DNA of 64,000 nucleotides from Galaxea fascicularis (Eukaryota; Cnidaria; Anthozoa; Scleractinia; Euphylliidae): NCBI GenBank assembly GCA_948470475.1, contig OX419338.1, positions 31,838,382 to 31,902,381 of the forward strand, read 5' to 3'. Shown piece by piece: positions 34,801 to 46,314 of this stretch (position 1 is its first letter; each line of letters starts with the position of its first letter). The notes under the pieces were generated by a model. It saw only the letters and a program-made list of their open reading frames with translations, ran no database searches and was not told where the DNA came from. The position numbers and the translations under genes were made by a program.

Positions 34801-37268
34801 CAAGTATGGGCTCATGTGGATCCCTCTGGCTTTGTCAAGTCTTCTTAAGGTTCTCCAGTGGTTTGTACATGTAGACGTGTTTCAGTAGTATTGGCGCAGT
34901 ATTGTATCTAGGGCTGGCTAGCTGGCCAGACAATACAGATAATCGCAAACTATAAAATGTCACAATTCAAAATACCCAGTATCTACATGTACACACAGTA
35001 CAGAGCTACATAGGATATATACAACAAATTTGTGAAATGAAAATGTACATAAACAAGAAAGAATATACAAAAGTTAGGCAAAGAAAGGAAGTCAACAAAC
35101 TGCAAATGTACATAAATATACATGTACAGTATATCCTTGCCAGGCCAGTTGGCTAGTTTGCAAGGAGTTGATTTTAGGACTACTGACAAACAACCACAGC
35201 TACACATGTACTGTACATGGTACATGGTACTTATAGCCTGTAGTAGCCTAAATATTAAATAATCATTAATAATTTTCATTCTTAACCGTACATGTATTCA
35301 ACAACTTTACAATATGCTGCAGTTATGGCTAAGCCTGCAGAAAAAACCGTTTAGTGAAACTCACAGTGTGCTTCAACCCCTACTGGTGTCTGGCAGGTAA
35401 TTCTCCTTACAATGTTGTTACTTCATTAAGCATAAAATTCTTGACAATAAACAAAATGATCAGCAACAGGTTCTCCCAATTAATACACAAGACAGAAGTG
35501 GAGTCTGGTGTGGGGAATATTCATATTTAGCCCATGGTAAAAAAATAATATTGTAAGAAGATGTTGATGACAGAGATACCTACTCGCTCAACAGCCATGA
35601 ACCCAAAAGATCTCCATCACTCTCATCCAACAAAACCTTGCATTCCTCTACGGCACTAGTGAATGCTCCTTCCTGTAGAATGTTCCAAAATATCATTAAT
35701 CAATTCACTACCAGAAAAGAAAGTTAAGGAAAATTGCATGCACACACTTGCAGCAAAATGAATGGAATTTCTTGCAATTTTTTTGTGCAATTTTTCAGCT
35801 GTTGCCATCACATCACTTGTGCAATTTTCAGCATGTGCTGGCAACGTAACAATTTTGCAAAAATATTGCATCACCATCAGAAACAAAATTATCGCTCATG
35901 TACATGTAGCCACAGCTTAAACAGAACTATTAAGAGAAGTTTTTGCTGCTACTAAAACATTTGCTAAAGAAAGAAGTCTGACAAATATGTTTTTGAAATT
36001 CGAAATGAGACTGTTGGAATCATTATTATGTGTCTTTACCATCTTAAACTCCCACTTTAGGGCAAGTACCATCTTCAACACTAAAGTTGAAAACAGTACA
36101 GTCCTGAGTGCCATCATACTCCATCTTGCTACAGGTTTTCACATACATATAAATTAAAAATTTTTGTCTGTCTGTACTTTCATTGATGATAAAAATTAGC
36201 CAATCAGCAAGCGAGAAGTTTGCCAGTTATTGCAAAATGTTTTCTCGGGTTTTTTTTTTTTCTAGTTTAATTTTCTAGATCTACCATGAGAATTCTCAAT
36301 CCGTTCGGATGGCTGATTTCTGATTTTATTTTCTTAGTAATGACAAGATGGTTTTCAACTCAAATTTGAGATTAAATGCGAAGCGACGATAAAACAATTT
36401 GCAACTGTTATCGCAGTAATCCGATCGAGTGACTTGACTGCCATAAATAAATAATGACTTAACAACTTACGTGTTCCAAAACATCATCAGCCTAAGCGCA
36501 AAAACATCGAACGATAGATCATTACTGGCTCTCGGTAACAGAAGCCCAGACGAAGAACAACAAAGAATAAATGACACAACAGCAAGTTTAGTTTGTGAGG
36601 GCACGATCAAGCTTAGTTTTCAGCACAAAAATTAATTTCAAACCACTTTAATACCGAGAGCAGTTTTGTATTGTATATATCTCTTGCAACTCATACATGG
36701 TCTTAAGTTTTTGCTAAGCGATGCAGTGTAAAGATGGTAAACAAAGATATGTTCATGCCTAATATCACGGATGCTTAGCTTCAAGTTCAGCTTAGAGGAG
36801 GAACCCGTTAGCGTCTTGCATCGAACAGGCCAGTAGGAGGCGGTACAAAGTACACAAATGCAGATGCATGTAGCGTTCGCAAATGAGCTAGATTTCAACC
36901 AAGCAAACCTATTAAATGTAGGCTACAGTTTCAGAAGCGCTTACCCTCAAAGAAAAGTACTTCTTGGCTTGCTCTTTCCTCATTTTTTCGCCTAGTTCTT
37001 TGACCTGTTCGTTTGAAAGCTCTCCTCGCAAAGCTGGTTGCGATTGAAATGGAGCGTGTTTCACTTCGACATTTGGAACGGTCTCCACTTCACCTATTTC
37101 AACACTTGACATGTCTGGTGCAGAAGCTGCTCTTGTGGAGCCTTCGGCGCCCTGATCAGATGTACTTGTCGCTGGAGAAGACATTTTCTGTGGCTCCTTC
37201 GAATACGAATTTTTAGGAAGAAACGCCAAACGATCATTCGTTCCTAGTCTTTCTCGAAGTTCGAACAT
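31899..37268 (-). CDS. TPRG1/TPRG1L-like protein (hSac2 domain), five exons
   Basis: Exons by splice sites and phase: 37268-36945, 36491-36471 (a 21-nt microexon), 35672-35584, 34702-34526, 32256-31899. They sum to 969 bases, exactly 323 codons including the stop (322 residues), with all junction phases consistent. The start is the ATG at 37268 (MFELRERLG). Residues 1-108 form a Ser/Pro/Glu-rich, low-complexity N-terminus. The conserved part follows: AVEECKVLL, GSWLLSE / IDHWDHEKERIVLITQ, YNFIGLKVDEM, IQIGRFVYP, TGLRLFF, NWNPWSRGIPYVTFAW, and a C-terminal VEVYCGFSAM ... RGKFGF. These are hallmarks of the tumour protein p63-regulated 1-like family, whose hSac2 domain is shared with the phosphoinositide phosphatase INPP5F/Sac2; no Sac phosphatase domain is present. 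In vertebrates TPRG1L is a presynaptic-vesicle-associated protein; its role in a cnidarian is unknown. The exon 3 donor (GTAGGT) is the weakest site; a TAG follows at once if it is not used. Confidence 0.85.
33280..33318. repeat. AAT microsatellite
   Basis: A run of aataat units with one aac interruption, in the last intron of the TPRG1L-like gene. A second short run lies at about 33470-33492. Confidence 0.7.
33890..35910. repeat. Region enriched in the palindrome TACATGTA
   Basis: At least nine exact TACATGTA occur here (near 33893, 34043, two overlapping near 34120, 34865, 34981, 35119, 35288 and 35898), with many near matches. The region spans introns of the TPRG1L-like gene. No tandem periodicity is seen. 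Confidence 0.6.
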
Positions 37269-37609
37269 CACTATTTTTGGCAACTACGTCGTGTACGACG
37301 AGCAAAGCGACGGTCTCAGGGATCGATCGCTCAGCACTTCGTCAAGAAACCAATGCAGCGGCGTTGGCTACCAAACAATTTTGTCAGCTTTCATCTGACT
37401 CAAATCAATTGCAAAAGTATTGCGTTAGTAAAGTCACATGCTTTTTACAAGTATTCAAGTTTCAATCAGAATATGGACTCTGGACTGGACTTCAGCCATT
37501 CCACATACATTGAAGAACACTCTGAGTTGTTGTACATTGGGTAATTTGCCCTTTGATTTATTTTAGTGGTAGCTCTTTGCAAGTTACAAATGTATCATGC
37601 GTTACCTAT

Positions 37610-37745
37610 TTTTACTCTTCTTGGACAGCTCGCCAGCATATTTCACGTTAAACAAATAGGAATAATCGTGAAAGAGTTACAAAAACGAGAAGTTATATTT
37701 TGAAATGACGTTCTCGTTGCCGTCGTCGTCGTCGTCGTTGCTTAA
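37610..37745 (-). repeat. Half copy of the MITE found at 61863-62214
   Basis: The end aacgagaagttatattttga, then a GTCGTC-rich terminus and gttgcttaa, matches the reverse complement of about 61866-61985. Only one end is present. It lies just upstream of the LINE that follows. Confidence 0.6.
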
Positions 37746-37871
37746 AGTGGTTCGAAATAGTTTTAATTTTTCCGAGACAAGTTCTACAAATTATTTTATA
37801 AATTATGTTTGGTTCATCGTATCACTATGAAATTTGGCACAGAAAAAAAAGAAACATCATAGATTCATCAC

Positions 37872-40014
37872 ATGACTCAATTGCAATTTAACTTAAATAA
37901 ACACAATATAAAAGCCACATGGGGGCTAATAGGAATGTTAATTAATAGGAAAAAGAACTCAAGTGCCTCTATAAATCAGTTATTCTATAATAACAGGATT
38001 TATACAGACAAAAGTCGGAAAAGAGACATATGTGAGCATCTCAACTCTCATTTTATTAATGTGGGCCCACGCTTGGCTGCACAAATAAGCGATCATCGTA
38101 ATCTCGATCCAACTCAATATATCACAAGATCGTTTGGTAATAGTTTCATGTTCCGTGCTATTAATGTCCAAGAAGTAAAGGATCGTAAACAAAACTTGAA
38201 AATCAATAAAGCTTCAATCGGCATCCCTAACAAATGTATAAAATTGGCAGCAAACCATAGAGGTGAAGCCGTGACAGAAGTGTTTAATGATTCCCTTGTT
38301 CAAGGGATAATGCCTGATATATTAAAGGTATCAAGAGTAACCCCTCTAGATAAAGGTGGAGATGCAGTTGACCCATCTAATTTTCGTCCAATATCTACAC
38401 TCAACTCGTTTGCGCAAATCTTTGAGAAGCTTGTCTACTCGCAAGTTTTCACTTATTTAGAAAAACACGATATACTGAACAAATTTCAGTTTGGCTTCCG
38501 CAAAGGTCGATCAACAGAACAGGCGCCTAGAAATAAGTGACAATCTGAAGAAAGCCGTAGATAACAATCTTTACACTTGCGGAGTCTTTCTAGACTTCGC
38601 CAAGGCCTCTGATACGGTAAACCATCAAATTCTACTTAAAAAATTGGAGCCGGGCATATAGCATAAGGGGTATTCCTTTAAAATGGTTTACAAGTTATTT
38701 GTTTAGTAGGCAACAATATGTTTCTCTCAATAGTGTTGAGTCATCAAAACAAACAATGAAATGTGGTATATACCGACAGGGTAGTTCCCTTGGCCTACTT
38801 TTATTCTTACTCTATATAAATGACATTTTTAATCGTTCTGATCAACTGAACTTTAGGATTTTTGCTGATGACACTAATGTATTTGCGTCATCACCTTCCA
38901 TTCGAGATCTTGAAAAACTAATGAATGAAGAGCTGGCTAAAATGAAAGAGTGGTGCGATCTAAACAAGCTATCTATAAATATTGAGAAAACTAATTACAT
39001 GATTGTTAAATCCCCTAAAAAGAAACCAGGAAACACAAATATTAAATTACCAAATAACGATGGAAATAGTGACATAATTGAAAAAACATCATATTAAATA
39101 CTTAGGCGTTTTTCTTGATGAAAAGCTTTCATGGAAGCATCACATAGCATACGTCTCCTCTAGAATTGCCCGGAATACTGGAATTTTTACTAAACTAAGG
39201 CATTACATGTCTTTAGCCCAATTAAAACAACTTTATTATAGTTTTGTTCACCCCTACATATCTTATGCATTCTTGCATGGGGAAGTGGATCTAAAACTCA
39301 AATTTAAAAAGTACAAACAAAAGAAAACACAGTAATAAGAACAATTGATATTCTTTGCCACTTCTCGTGGAAAGAACACTGAAAGTGCACTTCCTCTTAT
39401 GAACCTCCTTGATGTCTTGTCAGTTACGTCTATTTTTAAGATGCAAGCACTTAAATTTGCACATCGTTGGCATAATAAAGCACTACCAAACATCTTTGAC
39501 AACTATTTCCAGTATGCTAATGATATTCACAGTTATAACACAAGATATGCTACTAATAAAAAAATTTTATAAGCCACACACAAGAACCAACATTGGAAAA
39601 CAGTCTGTATCTTCAATTGAAGTTGACCTCTGGCAAGATCTTTCAACTAGCTTGAAAAATCTTAACACTTTTACATTTCCTGGTAAAGTAAAAGAATTTC
39701 TTCTTAAAACTCAATTTAGTAAGTAAAATTATGCCAACGAGTGCCTATATATTTACTTATTTCTTTTGTCTTAGCTTTTAAATGCATGTATTTGTTGTTG
39801 TTGTTGTTCTCTGTCGTAGTTGCTACAATTAGTATAATTACCTTTCCTTAGCTAGGGGCTAACTGGAAAACTGTAGTTTATTTAGCCCCGAGACACCTTC
39901 AAGCTGTAACAGATTAGCCTTTTTTTCCCATTTTATGGGCCTTAAATTAATTTTAAATGTAACGCTAACAGTAGAAAAAGGTGTAAATAAAGGTTGTTGT
40001 TGTTGTTGTTGTTG
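37872..40014 (+). pseudogene. Dead non-LTR retrotransposon (LINE) reverse transcriptase
   Basis: Reverse transcriptase blocks in order: a linker with TYITRSFGNSF-like text, SRVTPLDKGGDAVDPSNFRPIS and FGFRKGRSTEQA (38320-38520), GVFLDFAKASDTVNH (about 38580-38630), a GSSLGLLLFLLYINDI block and the catalytic FADD (about 38860), then a C-terminal YLGVFLDEKLSWKHHI segment. The 3' part holds a LINE-typical tail (HSYNTRYAT, about 39525). At least four frameshifts or stops break it, and no endonuclease domain is seen, so it is 5'-truncated. It ends in a (GTT)n tail at about 39992-40014. The motif set points to the CR1/Jockey/L2 assemblage; the clade is uncertain. Confidence 0.85.
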
Positions 40015-40034
40015 ACATTTATTTCAGAAAATCT

Positions 40035-40048
40035 GTTACCATGGCAAC
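40035..40048. promoter_or_regulatory. RFX-type X-box motif
   Basis: gttaccatggcaac is a full palindromic match to the RFX X-box consensus (GTNRCC N RGYAAC). It lies between two dead LINEs, with no gene start nearby, so use is doubtful. Confidence 0.25.
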
Positions 40049-42141
40049 CATATGACGCATTCAGTTGAGCCCCTAAACTCGAAATCCTTTAAAAAACAGG
40101 TCGGTGAAATCTTCTCAAACTTCTATATTATATATTGCCTGGAATGATCTTCAAAATATTTCAGTTAAATAGAATACTGTAGGGCAGATTAAGAATAAAG
40201 CTACTTTTTGATTATTGCTTTCTTAATTTTTTTCCTACCTACAGAATTTTTTAAAAGTCGGACTACGTACTACGTACTATCTCAGTTGTTACCGAAAAAA
40301 TGAAAACAATCTACTGAGCGAAAGCGGAAATGTAAGCGACTAAAGTTGCGAAATTTCAAATATTTCGAGTCGACAAAAATTAGCATATGAACAGGGCCGA
40401 TTTACACGGTACGATTTGTCGCTCGTCTTGTTGCATAGCAAACCATATTGATAACAATGATGGAAATGCCTAGCGCCTAAATGAACCATATAGTTTTCTT
40501 GTTAGACACTTTCAGTTTGTCTGTGTGGCGTGCTGACTAGCCGAGATCTGCGCTCGAAAGAGTACGTCATTGCTTTCTCAGTAGAATCAGATTGAATCAC
40601 TTGACTGTGAGAGAAGCTAAGGGAAACGTTGAAGAAAAATGGAATCAATTGTTTGTCTAACGAAAGCTCTTGGTTTGGATCCCGACTTTCTTCTTTCTTT
40701 CTTTTTGTATTTTGTATTTTTATTTACTCCACATTGTCACAATGAATGAGGTGTATTACAATAAGGGAAAGGAGTGGAGAAGGGCATGATATAGTAACTA
40801 ATTATATGTCCTTTTAAATTACTATACATAATTTGTTAAGATAAAAAAAGGAAAACTGGCTATAAGTAGAAGAGATGAGAAACAGAAAGAAAATAAAATT
40901 TTACGCGGGCGAGTGGCAGTAATTAATACTGAGCAAGATAATACTGAAAGAAAGCTCTTTTAAAAAGTTGTTTTGTAGGTTTTTGGTGAATAGAAATAGA
41001 AATATCATTCCAGTAATAACATCCAATAATTGTCGGGCAAAATTTCCTAATATTTGTTCTGAAAGGTCTAGGAGGGACGCAGTTCGAGTAGAGTAATTAT
41101 GTTGCTCAGACACATAGGTTAGGGTAAAATTGGAACGGTTTCTATCTACAATATGATCGTAAAAAAGTTGGCAAGTATAAAATCTAACGATGTCAGGAAG
41201 CTTAATGAGACCAAGGTTTACGTACTGAGGAGTAATATGATCACGAAGTGGGACATTGTTAATAACTCTAACTACTTTGTTTTGTAACTTTACCAATTGT
41301 GCTAAGGGTGCTTCATAATTATTACCCCACAATACGCAACCACAGGTCAAATATGGATATACAAGCGCAAAGTAGGTGCTTACAAGTGACTGCTTAGTAA
41401 CATGACGTTTTAGCTTTGTTTACACTTTTGCTAATTTTACTACTTATATAATCAATGTGGTCTTGCCAAGACAGAAAGCAGTCAATAACTAGTCCTAAAT
41501 ATTTTATACTGTAAGACTGCTCGAGACATTGATCTGCTATTTTGAGAGGAGGGTATAAATTATAATTAACTTTCTGTCTTGGCTGAAATATTAAGTATTT
41601 CGTCTTACTTAAATTTAGGGTTAATTTATTTGAGCATAACCACTCATAAATGGCTGGCAGTTCCTGGTTAATTTTTTGAAGGAACTGATCTAGATCTTTG
41701 CCAGTTGCAGTTAAGGAGGTATCATCGGCAAAAAGTCTTAATGAAAAATAGTTTGTTACTTTGACGATGTCATTGATATAAATCAGAAAAAGAAGTGGAC
41801 CCGGGATCGACCCTTGCGGTACGCCTGTATATATCGCAAGAGAATCTGAGAACACGCCATTAACATAGACTTTTTGCCTCCTCTTGCTTAGGTAAGATCT
41901 GAACCACTGAATTTCAATATTTCTTATTCCGTATAGGTCAAGTTTGGATAACAAAATAGAATGTTGACAGTGTCGAAAGCTTTACTTAGGTCCAAAAATG
42001 GAGATACAGCATAACTTTCATTATCCAGGGCTAGCGTTATCTTATTTATTAAGTCTACCAGGCATTCAGTAGTAGAGTTCCCAGGTCTAAATCCATATTG
42101 ATTAGGTACTAAAATGCATTCGGTCGTTAAATAAAATAATA

Positions 42142-42576
42142 CAAGTGGTGGAACAGAGAATTAACTCTGAAGTGTAAGTTAAAGTGCTAATAGAAACCCA
42201 TGAAAAACCCACTGGGCGTTAGCCCTAGTAGAGGGTATCAGGGAACCACACGAGGCAAAGAAAAAATTCTTATGACCTCGGTGGGAATCGAACCCACGAC
42301 CTCCGGATTAGACCTACCGTTGCTCTGCCGACTAAGCTACGAGGTCGGACAGAGAAAGTCGGGGACGATTAAGATGGTGAATCGCGGCGAAGAGAAGAGA
42401 ATTTTTTCTTTGCCTCGTGTGGTTCCCTGATATCCTTTACTAGGGCTACGCCCAGTGGGTTTTTCATGGGTTTCTATTCGCACTTTAATTTACACTTCAG
42501 AGTTAATTCTCTGTTCCACCACTTGTATGTGTTATAGTGCTACGCTTGTATATGTGCTACGATTGTATATGTACCC
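42142..42576 (-). mobile_element. tRNA-cored foldback retroelement (SINE-like), 15-bp target duplications
   Basis: A 435-base insertion bounded by direct repeats ttaaataaaataata (42127-42141 and 42577-42591), which duplicate the LINE target. Its arms 42142-42270 and 42398-42525 are inverted copies about 128 bases long (for example acacgaggcaaagaaaaaat and its reverse complement). A tRNA-like sequence on the minus strand lies between them. Past the right arm is a tail with a 17-base unit repeated (gtgctacg.ttgtatat). The long target duplication and tail fit LINE-driven retrotransposition of a SINE; the long inverted arms resemble a foldback DNA element. The orientation of the original transcript is unclear. 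Confidence 0.75.
42274..42346 (-). ncRNA. tRNA-like sequence inside the foldback element
   Basis: 73 bases with paired acceptor ends (gacctcg / cgaggtc), a D-arm-like part (gcttagtcggcagagc) and a perfect T arm (gtggg ttcgatt cccac, a B-box promoter). The anticodon stem is poorly paired and U33 is replaced by G; the apparent anticodon would be UCU (Arg). It is best read as the pol III promoter of a SINE and not a working tRNA gene. Confidence 0.65.
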
Positions 42577-43174
42577 TTAAATAAAATAATAGTTGGTTGA
42601 GGACACACCTCTCAAGAACTTTACTCAGAGCCGGAAGAACTGAAATAGGCCGGTAGTTATCACATGAGGAACGAGAGCCCTGTTTATAAATCGGAATTAC
42701 CTTGGCTGTTTTTAGACTATCAGGAAATATACCTTGCTTAAGAGATAAATTTATAATGTGAGTCAGTGGTCTAAATATTTCGAGCACAGAAGAGGATAAT
42801 AACAGAGGGTGAACCTTGTCAATACCAAATGATTTGTTAGTTTCGATACTCTCTAACAATAAGAAAACTTCTACTTCATTAACTTTTGTAAAGTAAAAAG
42901 TGCATTTTTCCCGCGTCATATACGATGAAAAGTGGCGGTTTGCTTTGGGCAATTTAGATGCAAGGCAGGTTGGAACATCGCAGAAGTACTTATTGAGAGT
43001 ATTTGATATAGAAGCTGGTTGCTGAAGGTTTTTGTCTTGAACTCTCAAATTGTCGATATTTGAAGAAGGCCCGCTTTTTATTAATTATTAAATTAACATT
43101 ATCCCACATCTTCTTGGTGTTACGAGAATCTTGTAAGATATTGTTTAAGCAATAGAAAACGTTTTCCGTGTTTG

Positions 43175-43215
<41 letters not shown>

Positions 43216-43219
<4 letters not shown>

Positions 43220-43262
43220 GTTATGCAAACCCGAGACGAAGTCGAGGGTTTGCATAACTGTC
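43216..43262. repeat. Perfect 17-bp hairpin
   Basis: gacagttatgcaaaccc and its exact reverse complement gggtttgcataactgtc flank a 13-base loop. It interrupts the LINE between its endonuclease end and its reverse transcriptase, so it is probably a tiny inserted foldback. Confidence 0.6.
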
Positions 43263-44809
43263 ACATCAATTGTTTGATCTCAGGTGTCGGATTCGGGTGT
43301 GACTTGATTTTTATGCGTTTAATTGGTGAATGTTCCTTCAGCGTGCCGAGGAATAACGTATTGAATACATCAACTTGATCATCAAAATCGTCAAAAATAT
43401 CGATAATGTGAAAAGGAACACACTCCAAATCGCTCAAGAATAACCCAGAGTTGTAGTTTCTGTAGCTTCTGGTGAAAATGACGGACGAGGCTTCGGAGCT
43501 TTGAGTTTTAGTGTGACCGCCACGAAGCAATGATTGGCAACTGCCGAGGTAAGCAATAAAGCTCTCGTTTATTGTAAGCGCCACATCAATTAGGGTCATA
43601 GATGTATCAGTGGTCCTTTTTTTAAAACTTAAATTAATGTGTCTCCAAGCAATACTGAAGTTCAACACCTACACTGTCACTTCAATTGACAATTTACGGT
43701 TTAAGGTCCGCAGTACCTGGTCCGTAGATATATTTTTTGTAACGGGGGAACGGAAGGGAGGGGGGGGGGGCATTATCTCGAGTGCCAAAGACAAGAACAT
43801 TCTAGGGGGGTCTGGGGGTATCCTCCCCCAGAACGTTTTCCTATTTGAAAGCTCCGAAACGCTACTTTCAGCACTTGTCATGAGATATGTATCTAAAAAT
43901 TCAACCTCCTAGATGTGTGAAAAGGCAAACAAGAAAAAAGAAACAACTCCGTCCACAGACTTGATTTGTCTGGCTCAACAGATCCATGAGGGGGGGAGGG
44001 GGGGGCAGCTACCCCCATTGCTAGCTACGGCTCTGAGTACACCCTCCGCAAAAAGTTGAGTCCTAGTCCAATGTTGGGTGCGTTTGAATACCGTTTTGTG
44101 GTCGTTGAGAGTTGTTCCATGTTGTTGCTTCAACTAAACCTTCCACTAACACCCGCTGACCTAACGATTTCAACATGCAGGACCCACGAATGCTGGATGG
44201 TGTTGGTCAGAAATGTTGGCAGTGTGTCTTCACGTTTAAAATGAAAGAATTCAATTAAAATAATCAATGATACACAATCCTTAAGATTCTCCTTAATTTA
44301 TTGACTTCTCAACCTCTTAAACCCTGTAACCTCTGAGAATGACCAATGGTTGATTTCTCCTTACTATAACCCTGCTCAATCAAACATAAAGGTTGTGAGA
44401 AAAAAGGAAGTGATCAACAAGTGACAAAGTTCTTGATTGTTTAACAAATTCTCCTCAACATTACCATAGAAAATGTACGGAAAACAGTGTGGAGAATATA
44501 CGTGCTGATCTTAGGTTTGAAAGGGTTAAAGTTCAGGTTATGACATTTCTTTGTTGAAATCCTCCTCTTCTCTTTATAGCCTTTGGTTGGTGATTTGGTT
44601 CTGGTGACTAATCCTTTTGTTGTAACATACTCTGGTACTTTATTGCCTGTAAGGTAACGCGCCTGGAATTACTCAGTTGTATATATATAATAAATTCCGT
44701 CGAGCCACCAGCATGTCTTGTTTTAGAAGATCTTAATCAGTATATTCACTCATTTCCAGTTATCTTATTTTCACTCATTTTTTTTCCTTATTCGCTGCCT
44801 GTCCCCTCA

Positions 44810-44828
44810 CCCCCCCCCCCCCACCCCC
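44810..44828. repeat. Poly-C run
   Basis: A C-only stretch interrupted by one A; likely length-variable. Confidence 0.7.
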
Positions 44829-44935
44829 CTCTTATCAAAGTTGGTAGCAGTCCAACATCATGTTCGAAACTTGGACGAACAACTTTTGAAAGGGGGAGAG
44901 GGATAAGGGTATGTTAGATTTCACTGATTTCTTAC

Positions 44936-46253
44936 CAGCTTTCAAGAAAGAAGAGCTGTCTTTTGCCTGGTTGAGTGTCTCAAAAATGTTGCAACTGGTT
45001 GTCTGAGTGTTTTTACACTGTATGGTCATTTTGTTAGCGATTAGGAATCCGAAAGGGAGGTAGTACTTTTGGTACTTATGACGATGTTTAAAAAGATGGG
45101 GTTATATCTCAGAGATTAAAAATGGCCAGCGAGAAAAGCTCATACTGTGTTGTTTTTGCTATGAGGTTATCGGGACAAATCAGATTTCGATGTTTTTAAG
45201 GAGTAAGTCCGAAAACATGCTTAAGTTTGGATATAAATTAACTACTGGTATAATTCCGTTTTTGCTTTTCAGTTACTGTCTGTAAAGATGTAATTCCAAC
45301 CCATTTACTGTGAATTTCGGCCAGACAACAGGACACATGTAGTTTACTTGTTTTTCAGTAATCCCTTACGATGGCATCTTTTGTCGATTGAAATTAAGTC
45401 TAAGGGCTCACGCACTGACGTGACAGCGTTGTTAATAATTTCACTTCACATTGAGTATGGTTTGCATTCTACTCGTTGCATTGACTCTTGAAATGTATCA
45501 CATGTTATATCTTACAAACGCTTCAGTTTTGGCGTTAACATTTTCACTAAAAGCCATTTCGTTGCGTAAACGAAAGCAGAGAATAAATTTCGATCTCTTG
45601 GTTCACTAACTGTAAGTTCGGATAATTCGATGAATTCGAATTGGCGTTTTCGCGTCCTTTTTGTCCAATGAAGAGCCCTAAATGTCTAGTAGAACTCGAA
45701 TAAGGAAATTTTGCTCTTTAAAATAAATTTCTAAGCTCCACTGTTGCACCCTTCATATCAGAGAAATCAACGTTCAGTTTTATACCTTAATAAGACAACC
45801 AGTGCTGTCGCAAAAATGCTTCGGAGACAACACTGTTCGCTGTGATTTGAGGAAGGACGAGGGAATGTGTGTTTTCTTGCCAGAAGCGATTCTAAGAAAG
45901 AAAAGCTCTTTTCCGGATTGGGAGTGTCGGAATGACATCTTCCCAAATGGAGATTTATTATTAATTGTATTCTTAAAAGCAGGGATATGAGCAACGGCAT
46001 AAATGTATTTTGACAGGAGTCTGTAAAAACTTACCATCTGTAGAGATTGTTTATCTTTGCAGCAAGCAAATGAGGTAATTCCGCAGATGCATTTAGAATA
46101 AGCACGATCAGACCTTTGATAATTGGCCAAGTTAAGAGCATTACGTTTACTGATGGCATTTGTGTTCCTGTGTTGTCCCTGCACGTCATCAAATCCCTGG
46201 TTCTAACAACAAAAACACAAAATAAATAAGGCAGTGTTATCGGAAATACTGTT

Positions 46254-46314
<61 letters not shown>

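Larger units (their letters stand above)
40690..43700 (-). pseudogene. Dead LINE with endonuclease end and reverse transcriptase, split by an insertion
   Basis: On the minus strand: the end of an APE-type endonuclease with its linker (43668-43261, TLIDVALTINESFIAYLGSC ... SPIKRIKIKSHPNPT), and the N-terminal reverse transcriptase with KSFGIDKVHPLLL and KVIPIYKQGSRSSCDNYRPI (43048-42577). After the insertion come PNQYGFRPGNSTT and LSKAFDTVN (to about 41955), then GVPQGSIPGPLLFLIYINDI and the catalytic FADD (about 41750). The C-terminal part (41350-40901) has WGNNYEAPL and NYSTRTASL. The break at 42127-42591 falls inside the reverse transcriptase and is flanked by target duplications. Other frameshifts exist (41394-41350, 41954, 43080). 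The 3' end is near 40690, pyrimidine-rich on the plus strand. CR1/L2-like; confident it is a LINE. Confidence 0.85.

Noticed and set aside
42274..42346. Functional tRNA-Arg gene
   Set aside because: The T arm and acceptor pair well, but the anticodon stem is poorly paired, U33 is lost and the sequence lies in a mobile element; a SINE-type promoter is more likely.
42200..42430. 76-codon open frame with the text GIEPTTSGLDLPLLCRLSYE
   Set aside because: It is the translation of the antisense strand of the tRNA-like sequence inside the foldback element, not a protein gene.
44820..44900. Fourth exon of the Cys-rich precursor after tccccctttcaaaag
   Set aside because: The phase fits, but the frame runs into a poly-G/C tract giving a Gly run; no independent support.
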